The notes under the pieces were generated by a model. The model did no database searches. It was not told where the DNA came from and saw only the letters and a list, made by a program, of their open reading frames with translations. Positions 8,141-16,147 of a stretch of DNA of 36,252 nucleotides are shown piece after piece (position 1 is the stretch's first letter; each line of letters starts with the position of its first letter). The stretch is from CAISDA01 sp050258555 (GTDB lineage: Bacteria > Bacteroidota > Ignavibacteria > UBA10030 > UBA8401), in assembly GCA_050258555.1 (NCBI GenBank), contig JBLMZA010000038.1:1-36252 (forward strand). Direction: 5' to 3'. Position numbers and translations under genes: made by a program.

Positions 8141-8517
8141 TTCAGCAGCGCATCGAGGCTATAGGAACCCGAGCCGCGCGCAACCATATACAGGAAGAGG
8201 AAGCAATAGACCACCGCAAGCTCGCCCATATTCAACAGCGGCAGCATGTTCTGCGGCGCATGCACCGTCCAGTAGGCGTAGGCCATCTCTCCGCTTGCCA
8301 GGAATGCGGCCTCCCGCGTCCGCAGTCCCAGCAGAATCAGAAGTCCGCCGAAGAATTCGATCGGACCGGCAATCCACAGCACATGCGGCGCAAACGGATG
8401 CGCCGCCGGAGGCACATCGAAGAGCTTCTGCGATCCATGCCACAGAAAGAGGAATCCTGCCGCACAGCGCAGCACCGCATAGAGCTGCGGCTCATAGCGC
8501 GATAAGAGCGTCAACAT
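8131..8517 (-). CDS. DoxX family membrane protein
   Basis: A 128-residue DoxX-like protein with four hydrophobic helices. Diagnostic features are the first helix LRCAAGFLFLWHGSQKLF, the GGLLILLGLRTR turn after helix two, and the short C-terminal tail. The family's biochemical role is poorly defined (linked to redox or thiol stress in some bacteria). The ATG at 8517 is set by AAGGAGGG 8 bases upstream. An alternative ATG at 8541 overlaps the MATE stop as ATGA and would add 8 residues; that overlap suggests translational coupling with the exporter upstream. It is the last gene of the minus-strand efflux operon. Its TAG overlaps the convergent phosphatase TAA. Confidence 0.87.
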   Translation of the reverse strand: MLTLLSRYEPQLYAVLRCAAGFLFLWHGSQKLFDVPPAAHPFAPHVLWIAGPIEFFGGLLILLGLRTREAAFLASGEMAYAYWTVHAPQNMLPLLNMGELAVVYCFLFLYMVARGSGSYSLDALLKRR

Positions 8518-8537
8518 ACGCACACCCTCCTTTTCGT

Positions 8538-9917
8538 TCATGAGTGAATATCGATCACGCTGATGCGCTTCCACGCTCCCTTCCGGAAGCGCCAAATGAA
8601 CACTGTACAGACCGAAAGAAAGAACACCACCAGAAGAAACCATCCCATCAAAACGGAAAGATGGAGCACATTGAGCGAGACATACAGAATCGGCACGAAC
8701 GTCCAGTGCGCCGCCACCGAGGCGGCCATCGTGAAATGCGTGTCGCCCGCTCCGCGCAGCGCGCCCACCACCGCCACGAGGATCGCCTCCAGGAGCACAT
8801 AGAGCGATGCGATCCGTATCATCGAGGCCGAGAGCGGCACGGCATCTTCAAACGTGGCGTTGAAGGCCGAGGGACTGAAGACGCGCACCAGGGTTTCAGG
8901 CACGAGCACAAACAAGAGCAGGATCGCCGCCGAATAGAAGATGCCGGTCTTGATGCCCGAGACGGCCGAGCGCTCGGCCGTCTCGGGCTCGCCTGCGCCC
9001 ATGTAGCGGCCCACCAGGCTTGTGACGCCGATTTCGATGCCGACCAAAGGAATGAATGAGACGAAATCCCAGTTGAAGAGAATCGTGCTTGCCGTGGCCA
9101 CGGTCGGTCCCTGCGCATGGAAGAGCGAGACCATCGCGGAAAACGCCATGAGGTTCAAGAAGAATTCCAGTCCCGCCGGGTACCCGTAATAGACGAGCTT
9201 CTTCATCACCTGCCAGTCGAAGCGGAAGGACCCGCGCACATGGAACTCCGTCCGGTTTCTTTGACCGAGATAGGCGCTCAGGAGCATCGCGCACGCGGAG
9301 ACAGAGCCGACCACGGTGGCGATCGCGGCGCCCGAGACGCCGAGCGCCGGTGAGCCGAACTTTCCGAAGATCAGCACGTAGTCGAGCACGACATTGATCA
9401 CCATGGCCGTGACCGTCGCCGTCATCACGATCGTCGTTTTCCCGATGCCGGAAAAGTAGCAGCCGAACGTATGGCGCAACAGGCTGAAGAGCGATCCCCA
9501 GACAAGAATGTTCAGATACTCGGTCTGATAGCCGACCTGTGAGGCGGGAATGTGCATGAACTGGAAATACTGCGCCGCCAGCGGCTTGGCCGCCACAATC
9601 ACCGGCCAGGCAAGGACGGCCACGAGCACGGCCTGGGAGGCCGCCACGGTCGTCTTCTGCTTTTCCTTCGCGCCGAAGTACTGCGCCACCAGCGCGGTTG
9701 AATACCCGGTGAGGCCGATGAAAAAAAACATGAGCGCCTGCGCGGCCACCGCTCCGCCCATGGCGGCGTTCATCTGGTCGGGACCGAGCCTGGCAAGAAA
9801 GAGGCGGTCGGTGAACGTCATCACGCCGTCGCAGGCCGATGAGATGATCATCGGCACCGCGAGCGCGAAGACTTCCCTCATGCCGCCCTTGCCCTCGAAG
9901 TCTTTGGTGAGGTTCAT
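8538..9917 (-). CDS. MATE family multidrug efflux transporter
   Basis: A 459-residue inner-membrane exporter of the MATE (NorM-like) family, cation-coupled in known members. About twelve hydrophobic helices in two similar halves are visible. Motifs include the N-terminal LAVPMIISSACDGVMTFTDR, the AALV/ATVVG-type helices, LDYVLIFGKFGSPALGVSGAA at the end of the first half, and the second-half repeat GIEIGVTSLVGRYMGAGEP. The start lies 27 bases downstream of the RND pump stop on the same strand, and its TGA overlaps a possible DoxX start, so it looks part of the metal-efflux operon. The substrate cannot be predicted; the context suggests toxic organics or metal-related stress. Confidence 0.93.
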   Translation of the reverse strand: MNLTKDFEGKGGMREVFALAVPMIISSACDGVMTFTDRLFLARLGPDQMNAAMGGAVAAQALMFFFIGLTGYSTALVAQYFGAKEKQKTTVAASQAVLVAVLAWPVIVAAKPLAAQYFQFMHIPASQVGYQTEYLNILVWGSLFSLLRHTFGCYFSGIGKTTIVMTATVTAMVINVVLDYVLIFGKFGSPALGVSGAAIATVVGSVSACAMLLSAYLGQRNRTEFHVRGSFRFDWQVMKKLVYYGYPAGLEFFLNLMAFSAMVSLFHAQGPTVATASTILFNWDFVSFIPLVGIEIGVTSLVGRYMGAGEPETAERSAVSGIKTGIFYSAAILLLFVLVPETLVRVFSPSAFNATFEDAVPLSASMIRIASLYVLLEAILVAVVGALRGAGDTHFTMAASVAAHWTFVPILYVSLNVLHLSVLMGWFLLVVFFLSVCTVFIWRFRKGAWKRISVIDIHS

Positions 9918-9944
9918 GAGGGTTAATGTACGAAAAAAAAGCGA

Positions 9945-12900
9945 TCACTCCGCAAGCGATTCGGATTTCTTCCTCCCCCGGCTTCCTTCAAACAGCGCAT
10001 ACATCGAGGGAATCAGAAGCAGCGTGAGCGCGGTCGATGTGACGAGGCCTCCGACCACGACGGCGGCAAGCGGCTTCTGGATTTCGGATCCGGGCCCTCC
10101 GGCCGTCAGCATCGGAATCAGGCTGAAGATCGCAATCGACGCGGTCATCAGGACCGGCCGCAGCCGGTCCATGCTGCCCTGCACGATCGCCTGTGACAAC
10201 TCCATGCCATGCTCTTCGCGCAGCTGCGCGATATGCGAGACGAGCACGACGCCGTTCAGGACGGCCACGCCGAAGAGCACGATGAATCCGACCGATGCCG
10301 GAACCGACAGATAGAGTCCCGCGATCCAGAGCGAGACGATCCCGCCGATGAGCGCAAAGGGCAGGTTCGAAATTACTAAGAGAGCCAGGCGCCATGAGCG
10401 GAATGTGACAAACAGGAGCAGGAGAATCGCCAGGATGGCCGCCGGACCGATCACCAGCAATCGGGCCATCGCGCGTTCCTGATTTTCAAACTGTCCGCCC
10501 CAGGTAAGATAGTATCCCGGCGGCAGCAGTACGCGCTCTCTGATCTTCTGCTTCGCTTCCGCAACGAAGCCTCCGATATCGCGTCCCTCGATATTGAGTT
10601 CGATGCCGATGCGCCGCGCGCCATCCTCGCGGCTGATCTGCGCGGGTCCTTCCGTCTGGCTGATCGATGCGATCTGTCCCAAGGGAATGCGCGCTCCCCC
10701 CGGAGCGGACACAAGAATATCCGAGATCGATTCAATGGAATTGCGCTTCTCTTCCGGAAGCCGCACGACGATGTCGAAGCTTTTGTCTTCCTCGTAGAGC
10801 TTCGATGCGGTTTTGCCCGCGATCGCGATTTCGATCACATGCTGCACGTCGCTGATATTGAGTCCGTAGCGCGCGATCTTCGCCCGGTCGATATCGATGG
10901 TGAGATAGGGCTGGCCGGAGATCTTTTCCGTCTGCAGATCGGTTGCGCCTTCGATGCGGCCGAGCACGCGCGCGATCTCGTCGGCCTTCTGGCCGAGCAG
11001 CTCCATGTCGCTTCCGAAGAGCTTCACGATGAGCTGCGCCTTCGTGCCGGCCACGAGCTCATCGATGCGGCATTGTATGGGCTGGCTGAAGCTGAAGGCG
11101 ATGCCGGGAATCGTCGAGAGCGATTCGCGCATCTTTGCCGTCAGCTCCTCGCGGCTCACGGTGCGCTTCCACTCCTTCTTCGGATAAAAGACGCCCACGT
11201 ATCCCGTCTTATCGACGCCGCGCGTATCGAGCGCGATGCCGGTCTGCCCGGTGCGCGAGACGACCGTGCGCAGTTCGGGAAACTCTCCGAGCTTGCGACC
11301 CACGAGCTGGTTGAGTTCCATCGCCCGCTCGAGCGACACGCCCGGCAGAAGCGACACATCCATGTCGAACGAGCCTTCATCCATCACGGGAATGAATTCG
11401 GTGCCGAGTTGCGGAATGAGCGCCAGGGAAAGCGCGAGTGCCAGGGCTGCTCCGCCGATGAGCTTTTTGTTGTTCTTCATGCTGTATTCGAGCAGCGGGC
11501 GGTAACGCCGCGCCAGAAAGGCCATGATCGCGCTTTCCTTCTCCTTCTGGGGCCGGAGCACGAGCGCGCAGAGCGACGGAATCACGACGATCGAAAGCGC
11601 GAGCGAGGACAGCAGCGCGATGGCCACCGTGAGCGCCAGGGGACCGAACATCTTTCCTTCGATGCCTTCGAGCGAAAGAATCGGAATGAACGTGATCGCG
11701 ATGATGAGCTCGCCGAAGATGCTCGGCTTGCGCACTTCCAGGACGGCCTTGAGCACGATCGCAATCGCGGGCCTTCCCGCATGCGGCGCTTCATCGAGCC
11801 GGCGCTGCACGTTCTCCACCTGGATGATCGTGGCATCGATGATCATGCCGATCGAGATGGCCAGTCCGCCGAGCGACATGAGATTGGCGCTCACGCCTGT
11901 GAGCTTCATCACGATGAATGTCGCAAAGAGCGACAACGGGAGCGCCAACAGAACGACCGCAGAGCCGCGCACGCTGCGCAAGAGAAGATAGAGCACGATC
12001 AGCACGAGGATCGAGCCTTCGATCAGGGCGCGCGTCACCGTCCAAATGCTGGCATTGACGATATCGGTGCGGTCATAAAAAGGAACGATACGGATGCCCT
12101 CGGGCAGCACCCCGCTTTCGTTGATCTCGCGCACCTTCTCCTTCACGCGCGTGACGACCTCGCGCCCGTTTTCGCCGCGCAGCATCATGACGATGCCGCC
12201 CACGGTTTCCTCTTTTCCATTGATCATCGCCGCGCCCTGCCGCACCGCCTCGCCCACTCTGATTTCCGCCACATCGCGCACGAGCACAGGCGTGCCGGAA
12301 ACCGATTTGAGGACGATGGCGCCGAGATCATCCGTATCTTTGATGAGCCCGACGCCGCGCACGATCGACTGTTCGGAAAACCGTTCGATCACGCTGCCGC
12401 CGACATTCCGGTTGTTTTTTCCGATGGCCTCGTACACGTCTTCGGCCGTCAGATCGTACTGCAGGAGCTTCGAGGGGGAGGCGATGACCTGATACTGCCG
12501 GAAATATCCGCCGAAGGAATTCACCTCGTTCACGCCCGGGACGTTTTTCAGTAGCGGGCTCACCACCCATTCTTCCAGCGTGCGGAGCCTGGTCAGATAC
12601 GCCTTCTTCGATGCCGCATCGGCCGGCATCCGGCCTTCGAGCGTGTACTGATAGATCTCTCCCATCACGGTCGCCACCGGCCCCATCTCGATTGAGACGC
12701 CCTCGGGCACCTGCTCTTTTGCCTCGGCCAGGCGCTCGAAGATGAGCTGGCGCGCGAAGTAGGGATCGGTCTTATCGTCGAAGACGATCGTGACGAGCGA
12801 GAGTCCGAAGCGCGTCACCGAGCGCATCTGCGTCACGCCGGGCAGCCCGCGCATCGCCATCTCGATCGGATGCGTGATCGAGCGTTCGATCTCGACGGCC

Positions 12901-13070
12901 GAGAGTCCGTCGGCGCGGCTCGTGATCTCGACCTGTATATTGGTCACATCGGGAAAGGCGTCGATCGGCAGGCGCATGAAGGCATAGATGCCGCCGGCCA
13001 CGATGACCAGCGCCGAGAGCATCACCATGCCCGTATGCTTCAGCGTCGCTTCAATGAATCGTTCCAGCAT
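9945..13070 (-). CDS. CusA/CzcA-type heavy-metal RND efflux pump, inner-membrane subunit
   Basis: A 1041-residue proton-driven RND permease of the heavy-metal (HME) class, the usual length. N-terminal IEATLKHTGMVMLSALVIVAG begins TM1; two large periplasmic loops and about twelve TM helices follow. In TM4, D412 and E419 (IIDATIIQVEN) match the proton-relay pair of CusA. The extra Asp of CzcA (DFGLIVD) is Ser406 here. The CusA metal-binding methionines also appear replaced: E671 in RIDELVAG and L737 in ARYGLN. So it is neither a standard Cu/Ag nor a standard Co/Zn/Cd pump by residues, and metal specificity is open. Two bases separate it from the adaptor gene upstream, implying coupled translation. 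It forms a tripartite complex with the two following entries. Confidence 0.95.
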   Translation of the reverse strand: MLERFIEATLKHTGMVMLSALVIVAGGIYAFMRLPIDAFPDVTNIQVEITSRADGLSAVEIERSITHPIEMAMRGLPGVTQMRSVTRFGLSLVTIVFDDKTDPYFARQLIFERLAEAKEQVPEGVSIEMGPVATVMGEIYQYTLEGRMPADAASKKAYLTRLRTLEEWVVSPLLKNVPGVNEVNSFGGYFRQYQVIASPSKLLQYDLTAEDVYEAIGKNNRNVGGSVIERFSEQSIVRGVGLIKDTDDLGAIVLKSVSGTPVLVRDVAEIRVGEAVRQGAAMINGKEETVGGIVMMLRGENGREVVTRVKEKVREINESGVLPEGIRIVPFYDRTDIVNASIWTVTRALIEGSILVLIVLYLLLRSVRGSAVVLLALPLSLFATFIVMKLTGVSANLMSLGGLAISIGMIIDATIIQVENVQRRLDEAPHAGRPAIAIVLKAVLEVRKPSIFGELIIAITFIPILSLEGIEGKMFGPLALTVAIALLSSLALSIVVIPSLCALVLRPQKEKESAIMAFLARRYRPLLEYSMKNNKKLIGGAALALALSLALIPQLGTEFIPVMDEGSFDMDVSLLPGVSLERAMELNQLVGRKLGEFPELRTVVSRTGQTGIALDTRGVDKTGYVGVFYPKKEWKRTVSREELTAKMRESLSTIPGIAFSFSQPIQCRIDELVAGTKAQLIVKLFGSDMELLGQKADEIARVLGRIEGATDLQTEKISGQPYLTIDIDRAKIARYGLNISDVQHVIEIAIAGKTASKLYEEDKSFDIVVRLPEEKRNSIESISDILVSAPGGARIPLGQIASISQTEGPAQISREDGARRIGIELNIEGRDIGGFVAEAKQKIRERVLLPPGYYLTWGGQFENQERAMARLLVIGPAAILAILLLLFVTFRSWRLALLVISNLPFALIGGIVSLWIAGLYLSVPASVGFIVLFGVAVLNGVVLVSHIAQLREEHGMELSQAIVQGSMDRLRPVLMTASIAIFSLIPMLTAGGPGSEIQKPLAAVVVGGLVTSTALTLLLIPSMYALFEGSRGRKKSESLAE

Positions 13071-13072
13071 GA

Positions 13073-14275
13073 TCAGTGCTCCTCCTCTTCAAGCTCGGAT
13101 TTCAATAACTCTGATTTGAGCGAGAAGGCGCCTTTGGCCACGACATGCTCGCCTTCTTTGACGCCGCTTCTGATCTCGACCATACCGCCTTCTGTGATGC
13201 CGGTCTCGATCTTCCGGCACTCGAAGACCGAATCGTTCTTTGCAATGAAGACGCAGGCCGCCTGGTCGATCTTCACGACGGCATCGGAGGGAACCAGAAT
13301 GGCGCGCGATGACGCCCCCCGGGGCACGCGCAGCTCTCCGAACATGTTCGGCTTGAGTCTGCCGGAGGGATTGGCGAACTCGGCGCGCACGGTGATCGTG
13401 CGCGATTTCTCATCGATCACCTGCCCGATGAGCGTGACGCGTCCGCGGAATTGTTCCTCGGGATAGGATGCCGCTGCAAACGACGCCTCCGAGCGCTCGG
13501 CAAGCGTCCGAATGTCCTTTTCATGGATCTGCCCGCTCACCCACACCGATGCGGTGTTGATGATCCGGAAGGCGTTGGTTGCGGCATCGACCGACTGGCC
13601 GATCACCACGTTGCGCTCGGCGACGATGCCGGCAATGGGCGATTTCACCGGCAGCGTGCCGGCTCTGTGCTCGTCGGCGGCGCCGTTTTTCGGATTGGAC
13701 ACATCGGCATCGCCGAGTCCGATCGAATGGATCTTTTTGTCTTCGGCGTTGAATTCGGCGAGCGCCTTCTCATATTCCGCCTCGGCTTCCAGGAGCGCGC
13801 GCTGCGAGCCGATCTGCTCCCGGGCCAATTGCCGCTGGCGAGTGAGATTGGCTTTTTGAAATTCCAGCGTCGCCTTGGCCGAAAGAAACGCGGCCTTGAT
13901 CTCGCCGATTTCCAGTCCCTCGACTTCCATGAGGACCTGCCCGGCCTTCACGCGCTCGCCCGCCCTGACCATCACGCGCGCCACGCGTCCGGCTACCAGT
14001 GCGCCCACGACCGCCTCGCGGTCCTGATCGGCCATGACCGATGCGGGAATCGTCATCGTGCCGGAAAAATTCCGGGCTTCGGCCGCTTCCGTGCGCAGCC
14101 CGATCTCCTCGCGCGAGGCGCGCGGGAGTGTGACATCCGCGACGCGCTCATGATGCGCCTCGTGATCGGTTGATTTTGCTTCATTGTCTGCGCATCCGGC
14201 AAGCGCCAGAATGGCGGCGGCCGCCAGCGCCTGGAGCGCGAATACCCGCCGCTGTTGCTTGTGTATCATGACCAT
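13073..14275 (-). CDS. Heavy-metal efflux periplasmic adaptor (CusB/CzcB-like lipoprotein)
   Basis: A 400-residue membrane-fusion protein linking the RND pump to the outer-membrane factor. A signal with lipobox LAGC gives Cys28 as the anchor. Immediately after comes a His/Asp/Glu-rich stretch (TDHEAHHERVADV) typical of metal-binding adaptors. A biotinyl-lipoyl half-motif (VGALVAGRVARVMVRAGERV), a long alpha-hairpin rich in Glu/Ala/Lys, the second lipoyl half (SPIAGIVAERNVVIGQSV) and a beta-barrel domain follow in order. The tail ends in acidic residues and His (ELEEEEH). The start has AGAAGGA 7 bases upstream; a second in-frame ATG is two codons on. It follows the outer-membrane gene by 36 bases and precedes the pump by 2. 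Confidence 0.93.
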   Translation of the reverse strand: MVMIHKQQRRVFALQALAAAAILALAGCADNEAKSTDHEAHHERVADVTLPRASREEIGLRTEAAEARNFSGTMTIPASVMADQDREAVVGALVAGRVARVMVRAGERVKAGQVLMEVEGLEIGEIKAAFLSAKATLEFQKANLTRQRQLAREQIGSQRALLEAEAEYEKALAEFNAEDKKIHSIGLGDADVSNPKNGAADEHRAGTLPVKSPIAGIVAERNVVIGQSVDAATNAFRIINTASVWVSGQIHEKDIRTLAERSEASFAAASYPEEQFRGRVTLIGQVIDEKSRTITVRAEFANPSGRLKPNMFGELRVPRGASSRAILVPSDAVVKIDQAACVFIAKNDSVFECRKIETGITEGGMVEIRSGVKEGEHVVAKGAFSLKSELLKSELEEEEH

Positions 14276-14311
14276 GATGGTTCCTTCTAAAAAATAAATT
14301 CAATGGAATAG

Positions 14312-15556
14312 TTACTGAAACCGGACTCCGGCCGCTTCCTCGAGCGAGACAAGCGCACGGTTCGAGGCATAGAGCGCGCCGGCATAGTTGCTCTTTGCCG
14401 TGATGAGTGTCTGGCGCGCCTGCAGAAATTCCAGATATGTGATTTCGCCGGCTTCATAGCTGCGCACGGCCGTGCGGTAGATTTCTTCGGATTGCGGAAT
14501 GATCTCGGCCTGATACAAACGAACCTGCGCCTCCTCGTTTTTGAATTCGGCGAAGGCTTTCTCGATGCCGAGCGCCACGGCGTTCGACTGCCGGCGCAGT
14601 TCCGCCTCGGCCATCACCCGGTTGGCCTGTGCCTCTTCGATTTTTCCTTTCTGATCGAACATGAACCAGATGGGCAGGGTGATGCCGAATGAAGCGCCGT
14701 AAAAACCCGTCTTACCGTCGAGCGTCTGACGGGAATAGCCGAGTTCGAATTTCGGCAGAAGTTCGGACCAGGCAAGCGTCTCGTCGATGGCAGCGGCCTC
14801 GGCACGGAGCGACTGCACGCGCAGCATCCGGTTGACGCGCAGGGCGTCGTCGAGCACACGCTCGAGCGACGGATCCAGACGCACGAAGCCGAGCGTATCG
14901 GAAAGTTCATAGACCATGCCGGCCGTATGACGCTCTCCCATCGCATCGGCGAGCTCTGCCATGGCCGATGCGAGATGATTGCGCTGGGCATCGCGTGCGC
15001 CCACGGCCTCGGCATGTTGCACGCGCGCCGTCAGGCTCTCCAGATGCGTTCCTTCGCCCACACGCTCACGCACGGCGGATTTCCTTTTGAAGTCCTCCAT
15101 GATCGCAAGATTTTCTTCCGCGATCTTCAAGGCCTCGCGCCTGTAGAGCGCCTCATAATACGCCGACTTGACCGAAGCGATCACGCCAAGGCGCGCATGC
15201 TCCGATTCCGATTCGACGGCCTGATATTCCTTCCCGAATTTGGCGCCGCGCAGCAGATAGACCGTGGGAAATTCGAGCGCCTGCGTGACGCCGTAGGTCT
15301 TCTCGCCGGCATTTCCAAGCGGCCCTCCGGACGGCGCGTATTCGTAGCTTGCCGACACTTCCGGCTGCGGAAGCGCGATGCCGCTCCAGAAGCGTCCGCG
15401 CGCGGCCTCGATGCCCGCTGCCGAAGCGTGAAGGGCGGGATGATGCGCAAGCGCGCGATTGATCGCATCGGCAAGCGAGAGTGATTGCGCCCGTCCCGGC
15501 TCAAATACGCCGGAAACAAGAAGGCACAGTGCAATACCAATTCTCTTCGTGAACAA
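14312..15556 (-). CDS. TolC-family outer-membrane factor of the metal efflux operon (TTG start)
   Basis: A 414-residue TolC/CzcC-like channel: signal peptide to about residue 24 (ends GRAQ), then LSLADAINRALAHHPAL, the classic start of the OEP domain, and a second OEP repeat ending SYEAGEITYLEFLQARQTLI. It provides the outer-membrane exit of the tripartite pump. The start codon is TTG, with AGGGAG 6 bases upstream; no in-frame ATG lies in the signal-peptide region. A small overlapping reading frame with a better SD and an ATG begins 31 bases upstream, out of frame, and could control its translation. The gap to the small exported protein upstream is 142 bases. Confidence 0.92.
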   Translation of the reverse strand: MFTKRIGIALCLLVSGVFEPGRAQSLSLADAINRALAHHPALHASAAGIEAARGRFWSGIALPQPEVSASYEYAPSGGPLGNAGEKTYGVTQALEFPTVYLLRGAKFGKEYQAVESESEHARLGVIASVKSAYYEALYRREALKIAEENLAIMEDFKRKSAVRERVGEGTHLESLTARVQHAEAVGARDAQRNHLASAMAELADAMGERHTAGMVYELSDTLGFVRLDPSLERVLDDALRVNRMLRVQSLRAEAAAIDETLAWSELLPKFELGYSRQTLDGKTGFYGASFGITLPIWFMFDQKGKIEEAQANRVMAEAELRRQSNAVALGIEKAFAEFKNEEAQVRLYQAEIIPQSEEIYRTAVRSYEAGEITYLEFLQARQTLITAKSNYAGALYASNRALVSLEEAAGVRFQ

Positions 15557-15587
15557 TATTGACTCCCTGCATGAGAAATGAACGCAT
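15501..15587 (-). CDS. Possible 28-residue leader peptide overlapping the outer-membrane factor start
   Basis: ATG at 15587 is preceded by AAGGAG with 4-base spacing, better than the signals of the real gene it overlaps. The frame runs 28 codons to TGA at 15501, overlapping the first 56 bases of the outer-membrane factor in a different frame. The peptide holds one His and two Cys (HEENWYC, PSCF). It could be a leader whose translation opens or blocks the TTG start, or a chance frame. The alternative of a one-base sequencing error joining this ATG to the channel gene is less attractive, because the TTG frame already gives a normal signal peptide. Confidence 0.35.
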   Translation of the reverse strand: MRSFLMQGVNIVHEENWYCTVPSCFRRI

Positions 15588-15698
15588 ACTTCTCCTTCCT
15601 CGCACAGAGAGAGAGAATACTCCTCTGCGCGCTCAAGAAAAAAGAATCACGCGAGAAAAAATAATGGGAATGGAGAAAATGAACAGCGGGATGGCGTC

Positions 15699-16052
15699 TT
15701 AAATCAGAAAGACGCGCATGTAGATGTGGAGTTCGACGCCTGAGGGAAGAAACGCGGATCGTTCGAAACGCTTCGGAAGCCGCATGCCGAAGGACATGCC
15801 TGCCGCGCCTTCGATATCGGAAGCAGGCATAGCAAAGAAAGTCACCGGAGAAAGAGAAGCCGCCGAAAGCGTGCGCGAGTGCTGCGAGTGCATCGGCGTA
15901 TCGACGACGAGCATGCAGAAGTCGTGCGTCTCATGCGTATCGTCCTGGCTCGAAAACTGTCCGAGCTCCGAATGCAGAAACGAGAAGATCAGCACGGCAA
16001 GGCAGCAGGCAGCCGTGCAGCGTTGTAGTGTATGTCCGAACCGTCGTATCAT
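15699..16052 (-). CDS. Small exported His/Cys/Met-containing protein leading the efflux operon
   Basis: A 117-residue protein I do not recognise. Residues 1-28 form a signal peptide or TM anchor (RRFGHTLQRC then a hydrophobic run). The mature part starts with possible metal ligands: H40, H43, C46, M47, M54, H55, H58 within 20 residues, then a Met-rich stretch (FFAMPAS, GMSFGM). The ATG at 16052 is used; a TTG seven codons upstream is possible, and the SD is weak for both. It is 142 bases upstream of the channel gene on the same strand and just downstream of a strong terminator. It is therefore probably the first gene of the efflux operon, perhaps a periplasmic metal-binding helper. Function is inference. 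Confidence 0.6.
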   Translation of the reverse strand: MIRRFGHTLQRCTAACCLAVLIFSFLHSELGQFSSQDDTHETHDFCMLVVDTPMHSQHSRTLSAASLSPVTFFAMPASDIEGAAGMSFGMRLPKRFERSAFLPSGVELHIYMRVFLI

Positions 16053-16071
16053 CGTGATTGTTGAAAAGTAC

Positions 16072-16136
16072 AAAAAATACGGCCGGGTTACAAGTCACGC
16101 CGCATTTTTCGCGGCGCTCCGTGCAGCCCGGCCGTA
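16072..16136 (-). terminator. Rho-independent terminator of the PorV transcript (nested stems)
   Basis: Read on the minus strand, a perfect 10-bp outer stem (16127-16136 with 16078-16087, core CGGCCGGG) encloses a second perfect 6-bp stem (16111-16116 with 16098-16103, CGCCGC/GCGGCG). It is followed by A then T6 (16077-16072). It lies 12 bases after the PorV stop and upstream of the small exported gene, so it separates two minus-strand transcripts. The two-tier stem is larger than needed for termination. Confidence 0.85.
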
Positions 16137-16147
16137 AAAAAAACTGC

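Noticed and set aside
10839..12554. 571-codon plus-strand frame opposite the RND pump
   Set aside because: Antisense shadow of a gene with clear RND motifs; the product is Arg/His/Asp-rich with no domain, as GC-rich complementary frames give.
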